Positions 8,182-17,599 are shown, counted from the first letter of the stretch. The stretch: DNA of 64,000 nt from Tildeniella torsiva UHER 1998/13D (GCA_019358835.1 JAHHIH010000030.1:1-64000); one strand, 5' to 3'. The notes: generated by a model not told the origin, from the letters alone. A program made the numbers and translations.

Positions 8182-11163
8182 ATGACCCAAACGTCGTTTT
8201 CGATTCAGCAAACTTTTCAGTCTCTGGAGCCCTTTGACCGGCTGCCCGCCGAGGCGCTACAGCAGCTCTTGCAAACGGCCCAGCCGCTGAGGTACCGCGT
8301 GGGTCAGCCGCTGCTGCGGCGGGAGGTGCTGACCCAGCAGGTGATTGTGATTTTAGAAGGGCAGGCCCGGCTGCTGGGCTACGACCCTCGCACCCAGCAG
8401 CCCGTTACCCTAGGGCGCTTTAGCCGGGGCAAAATGCTGGGGGTGATCAGCCTGATTCGGGGGGTGTCCTGCGAAACGGTGATTGCCTCTAGCGAGGTGC
8501 TGGCGCTAACGCTGCCCTCGTACACCTTTTTGGGCCTGCTAAAGGAGTACCCAGAGTTTGGCGGGATGGTGTGCGATCGCGTCTATGCGATCGAAGCCTT
8601 TGATCTGGTGGCCGAGCACGCCAAAGCCCACGCTCTCGACGTGGGCGATCTGAAGGCCAAGGCGCAGATTGTCTGTGACGAATCGGCGATCGTCACCCTG
8701 CCCACCGGCCCCAATGACCTGACCCAGCTCGATCGCGCCCTCGTCTGGGTGCTCAGCGGCGGCACCGTGCTGAATATTCCCGTCGGATCAACCTTGGCGC
8801 TCGATCGGCCTGTGGAGATCCTCAGCCCCCAGGGGGCGCGGGTGTTGGGCATGACCCCAGCGGTGCTGGCCGAAACCCTGCCCGAACCCGCTGAGCTAGA
8901 GCCCGAGGCCGTCGCTCGCTCCGTGGAGGTGCTGGATGTCAACAACATTCCCTACGCCACCGAGGCCGATCTGGTGCCCCGCGCCCAGCCCTCGGCCCTA
9001 GAGAAATCCCCCAGCCGCAGCTACCCCTTCGCGCGGGGTCGGGGCGAGGTCGATGGGGCGCTGGCCTGCTTCGACATGCTCAGCCAGCAGTTCTCCATGC
9101 CCTTTCGCAAGGACGTTATTCGCCGCATTTTAGCTAACCAGCACGAGCGCATGGGCCAGCTTTCGCTACCCATCTGCGGCTCGGTGAGCGAAATGATGGG
9201 CCTCAAAACCCAGCTGGTGCGTGTGCCGGTGGGGGCCTTTGGCCGCCTCAACACCCCCTGCCTAATCCGCTGGCAGGAGAGCTTTGCGGTACTCTACGAA
9301 TCCAGCGAAAAAGCCTATATTTTGGGTGACCCCGCCGTGGGCGTCATTCGCCGCACCCCCGAGAGCTTTGCCGAAGCCTGGGGCGAGAGCGGTGAGGTAT
9401 TGCTGCTCGAACCCACCCGCGAAACCCCCCAGCAAAAATTTGGCCTCCAGTGGTTCTGGCCCTCGATTCAAAAGTACCGCTGGGTGCTGATTGAGGTGTT
9501 TGTGGCCTCGTTCTTTGTGCAGCTGTTTGGCCTGGCCAACCCGCTGATGGTGCAGATCATCATCGACCGGGTAATTGTGCAAAACAGCGTCGATACCCTG
9601 CAAGTGCTGGGGGTTTTCTTGGTGGTGGTGGCCATTTTTGAGGCCCTGCTCACCAGTTTGCGCACCTACTTGTTTGTCGATACCACCAACCGCATCGACA
9701 TGGCCCTAGGGTCAGAGATTATCGACCACTTGTTTCGCCTGCCCCTGCGCTACTTCGACAAACGCCCTGTGGGCGAACTCTCCAGCCGCATCAATGAGCT
9801 AGAGAATATCCGCCAGTTTCTCACCGGCACGGCGCTGACGGTGGTGCTCGATGCGGTGTTTTCGGTGATGTACATCGTGGTGATGTTCATCTACAGCTGG
9901 CTGCTGACCCTGGTGGCCCTGGCGACGATTCCGCTGTTTGTGCTGGTGACGGTGCTGACGGCCCCGATTGTGCGTAAGCAGCTGCGCATCAAGGCCGAGC
10001 GCAACGCCGCCACCCAGTCGCTGCTTGTCGAGTCGCTGTCGGGCATTCAAACTGTCAAGGCGCAGAATATTGAGCTACGCACCCGCTGGAAGTGGCAGGA
10101 GCGCTACGCCGAGTACGTCAGCGCCGGGTTTAACACGGTGCTCACCTCCACCACGGCGAATTCCGCCAGCAACTTTCTCAACAAACTCTCGGCCCTGCTG
10201 GTGCTGTGGGTAGGGGCCTACCTGGTGCTGGAGGGCCAGCTCACCCTGGGGCAGCTGATCGCCTTTCGGATTATTTCGGGCTACGTGACCGCGCCGATTT
10301 TGCGCCTGGCCCAGCTGTGGCAAAACTTTCAGGAGACGGCGCTGTCCCTGGAGCGGCTGTCCGACATCATCGACCATCCCCAGGAGACCGACGCCGACGA
10401 GGCCAACCAGATCCCGATGCCCGAGATTACTGGGCAGGTCACCTTTGAAAATGTGGCCTTTCGCTTTGCCCCCTCGGGGCCGTTGCAGCTGGCCAACGTC
10501 AGCCTGGAGTTTCCGGCAGGAATTTTTATTGGTGTGGTGGGCCAGAGCGGCTCGGGGAAGAGCACCCTGATGAAGCTGCTGCCCCGCCTCTACGAGCTAG
10601 AGTCGGGCCGCATTTTGATCGACCACTACGACATCAGCAAGGTGGATCTGCACTCGCTGCGGCGGCAGATTGGCATCGTGCCCCAAGATAGCCTGCTGTT
10701 TGAGGGCACCATTCAGGAGAATATTGCCCTCACCAACCCCGACGCCGAACCCAGCGTGATTATTCAGGCGGCAAAAACCGCCTGCTGCCACGACTTCATT
10801 ATGGATTTGCCCCTGGGCTACAACACCCGCGTCGGCGAGCGGGGCTCGACCCTCTCGGGGGGACAGCGGCAAAGAATTGCGATCGCCCGCACCATCCTGC
10901 AAAACCCGCGCCTGCTGATCTTAGATGAAGCCACCAGCGCCCTCGACTACGACACCGAGCACCAGGTCTCGATGAACCTCAAAGGCTGGGCTGAGGGCCG
11001 CACGGTATTCTTCATTACCCACCGGCTCAACACCATTCAGCAGGCCGACCAGATTTTGGTGATGGAGCAGGGCTCAGCGGTCGAGCTAGGCACCCACGCC
11101 GAACTGATGGAACTCCAGGGGCGCTATTTTACTCTCTACCAGCAGCAGTTAAGTGGCGTTTAA
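8182..11163 (+). CDS. Type I secretion ABC transporter with cyclic-nucleotide-binding and degenerate C39 domains
   Basis: A 993-residue inner-membrane exporter of the HlyB/peptidase-containing type. Residues about 10-130 form a cNMP-binding-like beta-barrel domain. Residues about 280-420 are a C39 peptidase fold, but the catalytic Cys position is Gly292 (D291-G-A-L-A-C-F) and the catalytic His position is Ser367 (S-F-A-V-L), with only Asp383 kept (GDP). It is therefore a non-cleaving C39-like domain, as in HlyB. Residues about 430-720 hold the six-helix membrane domain. The C-terminal ATPase has Walker A GQSGSGKST, signature LSGGQRQR and Walker B LLILDEATSAL. It is paired with a HlyD adaptor 254 bases downstream. 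No cargo or TolC gene is beside it. Confidence 0.93.
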   Translation: MTQTSFSIQQTFQSLEPFDRLPAEALQQLLQTAQPLRYRVGQPLLRREVLTQQVIVILEGQARLLGYDPRTQQPVTLGRFSRGKMLGVISLIRGVSCETVIASSEVLALTLPSYTFLGLLKEYPEFGGMVCDRVYAIEAFDLVAEHAKAHALDVGDLKAKAQIVCDESAIVTLPTGPNDLTQLDRALVWVLSGGTVLNIPVGSTLALDRPVEILSPQGARVLGMTPAVLAETLPEPAELEPEAVARSVEVLDVNNIPYATEADLVPRAQPSALEKSPSRSYPFARGRGEVDGALACFDMLSQQFSMPFRKDVIRRILANQHERMGQLSLPICGSVSEMMGLKTQLVRVPVGAFGRLNTPCLIRWQESFAVLYESSEKAYILGDPAVGVIRRTPESFAEAWGESGEVLLLEPTRETPQQKFGLQWFWPSIQKYRWVLIEVFVASFFVQLFGLANPLMVQIIIDRVIVQNSVDTLQVLGVFLVVVAIFEALLTSLRTYLFVDTTNRIDMALGSEIIDHLFRLPLRYFDKRPVGELSSRINELENIRQFLTGTALTVVLDAVFSVMYIVVMFIYSWLLTLVALATIPLFVLVTVLTAPIVRKQLRIKAERNAATQSLLVESLSGIQTVKAQNIELRTRWKWQERYAEYVSAGFNTVLTSTTANSASNFLNKLSALLVLWVGAYLVLEGQLTLGQLIAFRIISGYVTAPILRLAQLWQNFQETALSLERLSDIIDHPQETDADEANQIPMPEITGQVTFENVAFRFAPSGPLQLANVSLEFPAGIFIGVVGQSGSGKSTLMKLLPRLYELESGRILIDHYDISKVDLHSLRRQIGIVPQDSLLFEGTIQENIALTNPDAEPSVIIQAAKTACCHDFIMDLPLGYNTRVGERGSTLSGGQRQRIAIARTILQNPRLLILDEATSALDYDTEHQVSMNLKGWAEGRTVFFITHRLNTIQQADQILVMEQGSAVELGTHAELMELQGRYFTLYQQQLSGV

Positions 11164-11197
11164 GGAACGATTTATGCCCTATACCCACAGCCCGTAG

Positions 11198-11221
11198 GGT
11201 GCATTAGCGCAGCAATGCACC
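11198..11221. repeat. Short palindromic intergenic repeat (GGTGCATT...AATGCACC)
   Basis: The arms GGTGCATT (11198-11205) and AATGCACC (11214-11221) flank AGCGCAGC. This is the GTAGGGTGC-ATTAGCGCAGC-type dispersed palindrome frequent in cyanobacterial intergenic DNA. A degraded second copy (gcggtgcgttacgg ... cctaacacaccct) lies about 11298-11364. Dispersed status is from general knowledge; only this locus is seen here. Confidence 0.5.
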
Positions 11222-11417
11222 GTCCCCTCAGCAAAGAATTTGTCCCGAAAAATGTCCTCAACAATCGGAGATTGCCTCTTGTCCCCAATGCTCTAGCGGT
11301 GCGTTACGGCCAGCCCAGAGCTAGCCTATCTGCACCCTTATCGCCCTGTGGCCTAACACACCCTACCCGTCCCCATCTAACCCACACACCCACACACTCC
11401 ACACACCCTACTCACCC

Positions 11418-12941
11418 ATGGTTCGCATCAACAGCATTCCCCCCACCCCACCGCAGACCCCTGACCAAAACGGTGACGCTGTACTGGCCAACCTGCCCTC
11501 GCGGCAAAAGGTGCAGTTCGACAAGCCCGTGATTCTGCGCCAGTCGCCTCGGTGGTCGCGGGCGGTGGTGTGGAGCCTGGTGGGGGTGACGGCGTTTACC
11601 CTGGCCTGGGCCTGCCTGGCCAAGTTTGAGGAGGCCATACCGGCCCAGGGCAAGCTGGAGCCCAAGGGCATGGTGCAGCCGGTGCAGGCTCCGGTGGGCG
11701 GCGTGGTGCAGGAGGTATTGGTCACCGAGGGGCAGGCTGTGGAGGCGGGCGACCCGCTGCTGCGCTTTGATCCTGAAACTACCCAGGCCCAGCTCACCTC
11801 GCTGGAGACCATTCGCACCAAGCTGCGGGAAGAAAACGCCTACTACAAATCGCAGCTGGCCGATGACCTCGACGCCAGCGCCCCGGTGGATATTGCCCCG
11901 GGCCTGGTGCAGCTGACCAGCAACCGTGCCGCCCTGGTGGCCGAAAACGCCCTCTACCGCGCCCAGCTAGCGGGGGATGTGACGGGGGAAAGTTTGCCGA
12001 TTGCCCAGCGCGATCGCCTGCGGGCCTCTAACGCTGAACTCAACTCGCGCCTCAGCATTGCCAACCTGGAGGTCGATCAGCTGCGCCGCCAGCTCACCCA
12101 GACTGAGGCCCAGCTGACCAACGCCCGCGATGCCCTGCGGGTGAATCAAAATATTCTCGATCGCATTCGACCCCTGTACGAGGCGGGGGGCATCGGCGAA
12201 ATTCAGTACCTTCAGCAGGAGCAGGAGGTGAATAATCGCCAGACTGAGGTGAACCGCCTGGTGGAGGAAGGGCAGCGGCTGGAGCTGGCGATCGAGCAGG
12301 CCCAGGAGCAGTTTCGCAATACCTCCATTGCCTCTCAAGACGAGTTGCAGCAGCGGATTGCCGCCAACGACAACCAGATCGCCACCCTCGACAGCCAGCT
12401 GACCAAAACCATTCTCGAAAACGACAACCGACTGCAAGAGCTCGACAGCCAGATTGCCCAGCTGCAGCAGACCCTCACCTACCAAGAGCTGCGCGCCCCG
12501 GTGAGCGGCACGGTGTTTAACCTCAAGGCCAACCAGGCGGGCTATGTGGCCAACTCCACCGAGCCGATTCTCGAAATTGTGCCCAGCGATGCCCTGGTGG
12601 CGCGGGTGTTTATTACCAACCGCGACATTGGCTTTGTGCGCGAGGGCATGGAGGTCGATGTGCGCATCGACTCGTTCCCCTATAGCGAGTTTGGCGATGT
12701 GAAGGGCACCCTGACCCAGATTGGCTCTGACGCGCTGCCCCCCGACCAGATCAACCCCAACTTTCGCTTTCCGGCAGAAATTACCCTGGGCGATCAGGCG
12801 ATCGCCATTGATGGGCAGCCGGTGAAGCTGCAATCGGGCATGTCGCTGAGCGCTAACATCAAAACCCGGCCTCGGCGGGTGATCACCATTTTCTCTGACC
12901 TGTTTGTACGCAAAATCGACACGATTAAAACGGGTGGGTAA
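11418..12941 (+). CDS. HlyD-family membrane fusion protein (type I secretion adaptor)
   Basis: The 507-residue adaptor links the inner-membrane ABC exporter to an outer-membrane TolC channel. A single membrane helix lies at about residues 48-66 (VVWSLVGVTAFTLAWACLA). The first half-lipoyl motif follows (QPVQAPVGGVVQEVLVTEGQAVEAGDPLLRFD), then a long alpha-helical coiled coil (about residues 115-350, Gln/Glu/Leu rich). The second half-lipoyl (YQELRAPVSGTVFNLKANQAGYV) and a beta-barrel segment complete it. It follows the ABC exporter and must work with it. The 65 bases before the ATG contain a single G and no Shine-Dalgarno sequence, which is unusual. The C-terminus ends KIDTIKTGG. Confidence 0.93.
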   Translation: MVRINSIPPTPPQTPDQNGDAVLANLPSRQKVQFDKPVILRQSPRWSRAVVWSLVGVTAFTLAWACLAKFEEAIPAQGKLEPKGMVQPVQAPVGGVVQEVLVTEGQAVEAGDPLLRFDPETTQAQLTSLETIRTKLREENAYYKSQLADDLDASAPVDIAPGLVQLTSNRAALVAENALYRAQLAGDVTGESLPIAQRDRLRASNAELNSRLSIANLEVDQLRRQLTQTEAQLTNARDALRVNQNILDRIRPLYEAGGIGEIQYLQQEQEVNNRQTEVNRLVEEGQRLELAIEQAQEQFRNTSIASQDELQQRIAANDNQIATLDSQLTKTILENDNRLQELDSQIAQLQQTLTYQELRAPVSGTVFNLKANQAGYVANSTEPILEIVPSDALVARVFITNRDIGFVREGMEVDVRIDSFPYSEFGDVKGTLTQIGSDALPPDQINPNFRFPAEITLGDQAIAIDGQPVKLQSGMSLSANIKTRPRRVITIFSDLFVRKIDTIKTGG

Positions 12942-13367
12942 AGGGTTGATCGGATGCTCCTCAGCAAAAAAGACAAGCCAAACTCAATAGATCGAAAACA
13001 GTCTCTTCTGACGAGATCTAGACCCTCACCCTAAATCCCTCTCCCAAGCTGGGAGAGGGACTTTGAAAGGTTTTCCGGCTCCCCACTCCTCCCTGGGAGA
13101 GGGGCTGGGGATGAGGGCACGGAAACTCTACTTTTTGTAGACGCTTGTGGCTTCCCGCATGGTTAGACGGGAGCGGGGGTATTGTTGTCGCGATGATCGG
13201 GAATTTCACCCTGCCCATAGTCTTTTATAGGGAAATCTGGCTCGTGGTACTTGAGCCTTTTACCCCAAAGACCGTCGCACTCCATAGAAAAAACAACCGA
13301 AGTGATGTGAATTTGATAGAATGGCGTCTATGCAAAAGCGCCGTTGCTTGATTGGGGAGGTTATCCG
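12942..13367. other. Intergenic region with palindromic repeat, upstream of LysR gene
   Basis: The 426 bases hold no supported gene. The repeat at 13022-13118 takes up the middle. The last 150 bases should contain the promoter of the LysR regulator, and the strong GGGGAGG ribosome-binding site at 13354-13360 precedes its GTG start. Confidence 0.5.
13022..13118. repeat. Dispersed palindromic repeat (CCCTCACCCTAAATCCCTCTCCCA type)
   Basis: The element begins ACCCTCACCCTAAATCCC and ends GGGGATGAGGGC, so its ends are inverted copies of each other. Inside is a perfect hairpin CCCTCTCCCA-AGC-TGGGAGAGGG (13037-13059) and a second GGGAGAGGGG arm. This form is a very common bacterial intergenic repeat (REP/MITE-like) and probably folds as RNA. 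It lies after the hlyD gene and may end its transcription. Confidence 0.75.
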
Positions 13368-14342
13368 GTGATTCACGCTACGCTGCACCAGCTTAAGGTC
13401 TTTGAGGCAACGGCCCGCCACGGCAGCTTTACCCGCGCTGCCGAAGAACTATACCTCACCCAGCCCACGGTGTCGATTCAGGTAAAGCAGCTGACCAAGG
13501 CGGTGGGGCTGCCCCTGTTTGAGCAGATCGGCAAGCGCCTCTACCTCACCCAGGCGGGGCAGAAGCTGTTAGAAACCTGCCAAGAAATTTTTGACGGCCT
13601 CGACCAGTTTGAAATGGCGGTGTCTGACCTCAAGGGTCTCAAGCAGGGCCAGCTGCGCCTGGCGGTGATTACCACGGCCAAATATTTTGTGCCCCGGCTG
13701 CTGGGGCCATTTTGCCAGCGCTTTCCCGGTATTGATATCTCGCTGAAGGTGACGAACCACCAGCAGATTCAAGAGCGCATGGCCAACAACGACGACGATC
13801 TCTATATCATTAGCACCCCGCCCGAGCAGCCCGACCTCAAGGTCTACCCTTTCCTCGAAAACCCCCTGGTGGTGCTGGGGCCGCAGGATCATCCGCTGGT
13901 GGGCAAGGCGCGATCGCCCATTAGCGCCCTCAATGGTGAGCAGTTCATCATGCGTGAGCCGGGGTCGGGCACCCGCCACGCGGTGCAAAAGCTGTTTGCC
14001 GAGCACGATATCGATGTCAAGGTTCGCCTAGAGCTAGGCAGCAATGAGGCGATCAAGCAGGCGATCGCCGGCGGTCTGGGCATCTCGGTGCTGTCGCTGC
14101 ACACCATTATTTCTGAGGGCACCAGGGGTGAGTTTGCCATTCTCGATGTGGATCACTTCCCCATCGATCGCCACTGGTATGTGGCCCATCTGGCGGGCAA
14201 GCAGCTCTCCGTAGTTTCCCAAGCGTTTTTGAACTACCTGCTCGAAGAAAGCCACACCCTGGTAGAAAATCTGCTGCCAGGAATTAGCCGGGCACCAGCT
14301 GCGATTGACTCCAAGGGCGCAGAGCTGTTGAGCAAGGTCTAG
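13368..14342 (+). CDS. LysR-type regulator of the CmpR/NdhR (CbbR) group
   Basis: A 324-residue transcription factor. The N-terminal helix-turn-helix (HQLKVFEATARHGSFTRAAEELYLTQPTVSIQVKQLTKAVGLPLFEQ) and the linker with LKGLKQGQLRLAVITTAKYFVPRLLGPFC are closely like the cyanobacterial CmpR/NdhR regulators. Those control bicarbonate transport and NDH-1 CO2-uptake genes through 2-phosphoglycolate, RuBP or 2-oxoglutarate. The effector domain carries MREPGSGTR and LELGSNEAIKQAIAGGLGISVLS. I chose the GTG at 13368 because a GGGGAGG site sits 7 bases before it and the protein then begins MIHATLHQLKVFE. CmpR and NdhR cannot be separated safely by eye, so no symbol is given. No target operon lies next to it. 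Confidence 0.9.
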   Translation: MIHATLHQLKVFEATARHGSFTRAAEELYLTQPTVSIQVKQLTKAVGLPLFEQIGKRLYLTQAGQKLLETCQEIFDGLDQFEMAVSDLKGLKQGQLRLAVITTAKYFVPRLLGPFCQRFPGIDISLKVTNHQQIQERMANNDDDLYIISTPPEQPDLKVYPFLENPLVVLGPQDHPLVGKARSPISALNGEQFIMREPGSGTRHAVQKLFAEHDIDVKVRLELGSNEAIKQAIAGGLGISVLSLHTIISEGTRGEFAILDVDHFPIDRHWYVAHLAGKQLSVVSQAFLNYLLEESHTLVENLLPGISRAPAAIDSKGAELLSKV

Positions 14343-14387
14343 CCTAACTAGCTTTGCGCTACGTTGGGAGAAAACCAGGAGTAAGCC

Positions 14388-14834
14388 ATGGCAGACAAGA
14401 CTTCTCCCAAGACGGGATGCTGTAGATGCGGGCAGGTTCAATTTGAGGTAAATTCAGAACCTCTGATCACTATGGCCTGCCACTGCACCGGCTGTCAGCA
14501 AATGACATCCAGCGCCTTTTCGCTGAGTGCCCTCTACCCCAGCGAAAGCTTCAAAATTACATCGGGTAGCCCGGTGATTGGCGGCCTGCACGGTGCGACC
14601 CGCCATTATTTCTGTGGCCACTGCATGAGCTGGCTTTTTACCCGCCCCGAGGGTCTGGATGACTTCGTTAACATCCGTGCCAGCCTGATGGAAAATGCTC
14701 AATCGTTCAGCCCGTTCATTGAAACCTATACTGACGAAAAACTGCCCTGGGCGACAATACCAGCCACCTATAGCTTCAGTAAATTTCCGCCACCAGAGCA
14801 GTTTCCGACGCTACTTGCAGAGTTTGCAAAGTGA
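14388..14834 (+). CDS. GFA/CENP-V family zinc-binding protein
   Basis: The 148-residue protein has the zinc-ligand pattern of the glutathione-dependent formaldehyde-activating family: [12 protein letters not shown] near the N-terminus, [15 protein letters not shown] about residue 31 and [15 protein letters not shown] about residue 70. The family is named after a formaldehyde-glutathione adduct enzyme, but most members have no proven activity, so no reaction is assigned. It starts 45 bases after the LysR regulator on the same strand and may share its transcript. The following gene is convergent. Confidence 0.88.
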   Translation: MADKTSPKTGCCRCGQVQFEVNSEPLITMACHCTGCQQMTSSAFSLSALYPSESFKITSGSPVIGGLHGATRHYFCGHCMSWLFTRPEGLDDFVNIRASLMENAQSFSPFIETYTDEKLPWATIPATYSFSKFPPPEQFPTLLAEFAK

Positions 14835-14867
14835 TGTGGGTATGCAACAAGCGAATCTTGGTTATCT

Positions 14868-15677
14868 TTACTCAGCTAAGGACTGAGATGACAAGCGCAG
14901 CGCTACCGTGTAGGATGGGCGCTGAGATTTTTCTCGCTGGGTTTTGACCAGACGAAAATCTTGGTCGATATACAGATGGTCGAGTCGAGGGCGAGCCTGG
15001 GCAATTTGCTCGTACTGCTTTGTCGTAACGCGATTCTTACCCTGGGTGGGCTTAGCGGTTTGTGGCTGAGAGGCAGGATTCTTTTGATAGTTGGCTACGG
15101 TTTGATCAAACCAAGCCTGAGCCGCTTCAGCACCAAAGGAAGGCGAACCAAAGCGCAAAATTTGCCGGATGCAGACATTTTGAATCTCCCAATAGTCTTG
15201 CCCTAGTTGCCCTGGGGCTGAGGGGTGATCGGCCTCGGTCAGCGTTTGAATGCCGTAGCTCTGCATGATCATAAAATCGTAGCTGAAAAGCCAGCGAGAG
15301 ACCCAGCTCAAGATTGGGGTTTTACGGCCCGGTTTGTAGCGGGCTAAATTGGCGTAAAAACCATTGTCGTCAAAGATTTGATAAGACTCGTGATGCACCC
15401 GACCAGGGATGATGTCTTGAAACGGAATGGTAGACCAAATTGGCAGCCAAATTCCTTTTAGCAGCGGGATTTGTTGATTCAGGTCGGGGGTAGGGTTGCG
15501 GCGTTCTAACTCGTCGAAAAATGGCAGCAGGGTCTCGTTGGCGAAACGAACTTTTTTGGCCATTGGCTCGGCCTCCCGCCCGTCTACCTGGTTCCGCAGG
15601 CTAGCTTTTAAGGTAGAGGTGCTAGCCGCCGCCAGGGCAGCGGTTTCAAAGGGAGGGGTGAGTAAACCAGAGTCCAT
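14868..15677 (-). CDS. Conserved hypothetical protein, possible fibrillin/PAP-like
   Basis: A 269-residue soluble protein without a signal peptide. A central segment (NQQIPLLKGIWLPIWSTIPF, then PGRVHHESYQIFDDNGFYANLARY) has the layout of the PAP/fibrillin lipocalin-like family (a strand with L-x-G-x-W, then aromatic strands), but the similarity is weak and I hold it loosely. The C-terminus DHLYIDQDFRLVKTQREKSQRPSYTVALRL looks like closing strands of a small barrel. It is on the minus strand between the GFA gene (convergent) and hisA (upstream, same strand, 70 bases). Confidence 0.55.
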   Translation of the reverse strand: MDSGLLTPPFETAALAAASTSTLKASLRNQVDGREAEPMAKKVRFANETLLPFFDELERRNPTPDLNQQIPLLKGIWLPIWSTIPFQDIIPGRVHHESYQIFDDNGFYANLARYKPGRKTPILSWVSRWLFSYDFMIMQSYGIQTLTEADHPSAPGQLGQDYWEIQNVCIRQILRFGSPSFGAEAAQAWFDQTVANYQKNPASQPQTAKPTQGKNRVTTKQYEQIAQARPRLDHLYIDQDFRLVKTQREKSQRPSYTVALRLSSQSLAE

Positions 15678-15747
15678 AACTTAGATTTGCCTTGTGCAGT
15701 AAGTCTCAGGGCGCGATCGCCTGAACAAGTCCTTGCCCACTCCCCTG

Positions 15748-16521
15748 CTAAGCAAAGGCTGAATCGCCCAGGGATGGGGGCACATCCTGCCACCGCCCGT
15801 TGCCCACCGCCCGCACGGCTTCTTTGAGGCTGACATCCCCCGTGTAGAGGGCGCGACCGACAATGACGCCGGTGACTCCCTGGCTCTCTAGGGCCAGCAG
15901 ACTGAGCAGGTCGCGCAGGGCACCGACGCCGCCGGAGGCGATCACGGGGATTGACACGGCCTCGGCCATGGCTCGCATGGCGGGAATGTTGGGGCCTTGT
16001 AGGGTGCCGTCTCGCTGGATGTCGGTATAGATCACCGCCGCCGCGCCGCGCTGCTCCATTTGCTGGGCCAGGGCGATCGCATCCACTTCCGAAGTCTCAA
16101 GCCAGCCTCGCGTGGCCACCTTGCCGTCGCGGGCGTCAATGCCAACGATGATCTGGCCCGGAAATTCGCCAGCCAGATCGCTGACCAGCTCCGGGTTCTC
16201 GATCGCCGCCGTTCCCAAAATGGCGTAGCGCACGCCAATGGAGAAGAGATCGGTGACGCGGGCGCGATCGCGCAGGCCGCCCCCCACTTCGATAGGAATA
16301 TCGACCGCTTTGGCAATGGCTGCGATCGCTTGCCAGTTCTCGGGCTTACCCGACTTGGCCCCATCGAGATCGACCAGGTGCAGTCGTGTGGCCCCCTGGT
16401 CTACCCACTGCCGCGCTACCTCCACCGGATTGTCGTTAAACACCTCCGTTTGGGCATAGTCGCCCTGGTATAGCCGCACACAGCGACCCTCAATCAAATC
16501 AATAGCGGGGATGACTTCCAT
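15748..16521 (-). CDS. hisA: ProFAR isomerase (histidine biosynthesis)
   Basis: HisA converts ProFAR to PRFAR, the fourth step of histidine synthesis. The 257-residue TIM barrel shows the catalytic-Asp motif [16 protein letters not shown] at residues 6-21, the phosphate loops GGGLRDRA and [12 protein letters not shown], and the second catalytic Asp in [14 protein letters not shown]. Its length matches the family. It is monocistronic or leads the downstream hypothetical. hisZ is elsewhere in the window (37611-38870), in line with scattered his genes in cyanobacteria. The upstream 300 bases contain two repeat hairpins. Confidence 0.97.
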   Translation of the reverse strand: MEVIPAIDLIEGRCVRLYQGDYAQTEVFNDNPVEVARQWVDQGATRLHLVDLDGAKSGKPENWQAIAAIAKAVDIPIEVGGGLRDRARVTDLFSIGVRYAILGTAAIENPELVSDLAGEFPGQIIVGIDARDGKVATRGWLETSEVDAIALAQQMEQRGAAAVIYTDIQRDGTLQGPNIPAMRAMAEAVSIPVIASGGVGALRDLLSLLALESQGVTGVIVGRALYTGDVSLKEAVRAVGNGRWQDVPPSLGDSAFA

Positions 16522-16822
16522 GGGTAGTGGAGATGTAAACGTTAGGTGGGCTTGTAGGATTGCGGGGTTTGATCCCCTCTGCCCCCCTAAAAACAGGGGG
16601 GTACGACTGCCTTGGCATGTAATCTGCCCCCTTTTTAAGGGGCGACGAGGAATATCTTGGCCGAGAGCATCCGGGGGAGCTTATCCTGGGCAACCGTCAA
16701 TTCAACACGCAGAATTCTGTGTGCCAAGCCTACCCATTCTATCGGGCTATACCCTATTCACTGGCCCCACATTCCCGTAAACTCCTATATGCGAATCACC
16801 ACCGCCCAAACGTAACGACACC
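16522..16822. other. Divergent hisA-fabI intergenic region with two G/C-run hairpins
   Basis: This 301-base stretch between the divergent hisA and fabI has no gene. It contains the hairpins CCCCCCTAAAAACAGGGGGG (16582-16601) and CCCCCTTTTTAAGGGG (16627-16642), a pair typical of a dispersed cyanobacterial repeat. The fabI promoter presumably lies in the last 80 bases. Confidence 0.5.
16582..16642. repeat. Tandem hairpin repeat (CCCCCCTAAAAACAGGGGGG type)
   Basis: Two stem-loops 25 bases apart, the first with six C:G pairs around TAAAAACA and the second with four or five pairs around an AT-rich loop. Such C-run/A-run/G-run hairpins recur between genes in many cyanobacteria. Confidence 0.5.
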
Positions 16823-17599
16823 ATGCTAGACCTGACCGGTAAAAACGCCCTGGTAACGGGTATTGCCAACAATAAGTCCATTGCCTGGGGCATTGCCCAA
16901 CAGCTCCATGCCGCCGGGGCTAACCTGGGCATCACCTACCTGCCCGACGAGCGGGGCCGGATGGAAGGCAAGGTCAAAGACCTGGTTGACCCCCTCAACC
17001 CCAGTCTGTTTTTGCCCTGCAACGTGCAGGATGAAGCTCAGGTCGAGCAGGTCTTCAGCACCATTGGCGAGAAGTGGGGCAAGCTCGACATTTTGATTCA
17101 TTGCCTGGCCTTTGCCAACCGGGATGACCTGACAGGCGATTTTAGCAACACGTCTAAAGCAGGCTTTCAACTGGCGCTCGATGTCAGTGCCTACTCGTTA
17201 GTCACCCTGGCCCGCGGGGCCAAGCCACTGATGACCGACGGCGGCAGCATTGTCACTCTCACCTACCTGGGCGGGGCGCGAGTGGTGCCCAACTACAACG
17301 TCATGGGGATTGCCAAGGCGGCGCTGGAGATGAACGTGCGCTACTTGGCTTCAGAGCTTGGCCCCCACAATATTCGCGTCAACGGCATTTCCGCTGGCCC
17401 CATTCGCACCCTGGCATCGTCGGCGGTGGGCGGCATTCTCGATATGATCCACCATGTGGAAGAAATTGCCCCCCTGCGTCGCACGGTGACCCAGACTGAA
17501 GTGGGCAATACGGCGGCGTTTCTGTGCAGCGATTTATCGACAGGCATGACTGGGCAAATTCTCTACGTCGATTCTGGCTACTGCATCATGGGCATGTAG
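16823..17599 (+). CDS. fabI: Enoyl-[acyl-carrier-protein] reductase (NADH)
   Basis: FabI carries out the last reduction of each round of type II fatty-acid synthesis. The 258-residue SDR protein begins with MLDLTGKNALVTGIANNKSIAWGIA, the FabI-type nucleotide-binding motif. It has HCLAFANRDDLTGDF and the active-site segment YNVMGIAKAALEMNVRYLA (Tyr-x6-Lys type), and ends with the usual GQILYVDSGYCIMGM. It is soluble and cytoplasmic. The gene stands alone: it is divergent from hisA and followed by a 17-bp inverted repeat. Confidence 0.97.
   Translation: MLDLTGKNALVTGIANNKSIAWGIAQQLHAAGANLGITYLPDERGRMEGKVKDLVDPLNPSLFLPCNVQDEAQVEQVFSTIGEKWGKLDILIHCLAFANRDDLTGDFSNTSKAGFQLALDVSAYSLVTLARGAKPLMTDGGSIVTLTYLGGARVVPNYNVMGIAKAALEMNVRYLASELGPHNIRVNGISAGPIRTLASSAVGGILDMIHHVEEIAPLRRTVTQTEVGNTAAFLCSDLSTGMTGQILYVDSGYCIMGM

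Noticed and set aside
13022-13118. Considered as a CRISPR repeat-spacer unit
   Set aside because: Only one element with inverted ends is present, with no regularly spaced copies.
13018-13218. 66-codon minus-strand open frame across the palindromic repeat
   Set aside because: The frame comes from the repeat itself (PSPSLGEG-like shadow peptide) and is a known artefact of this kind of repeat.
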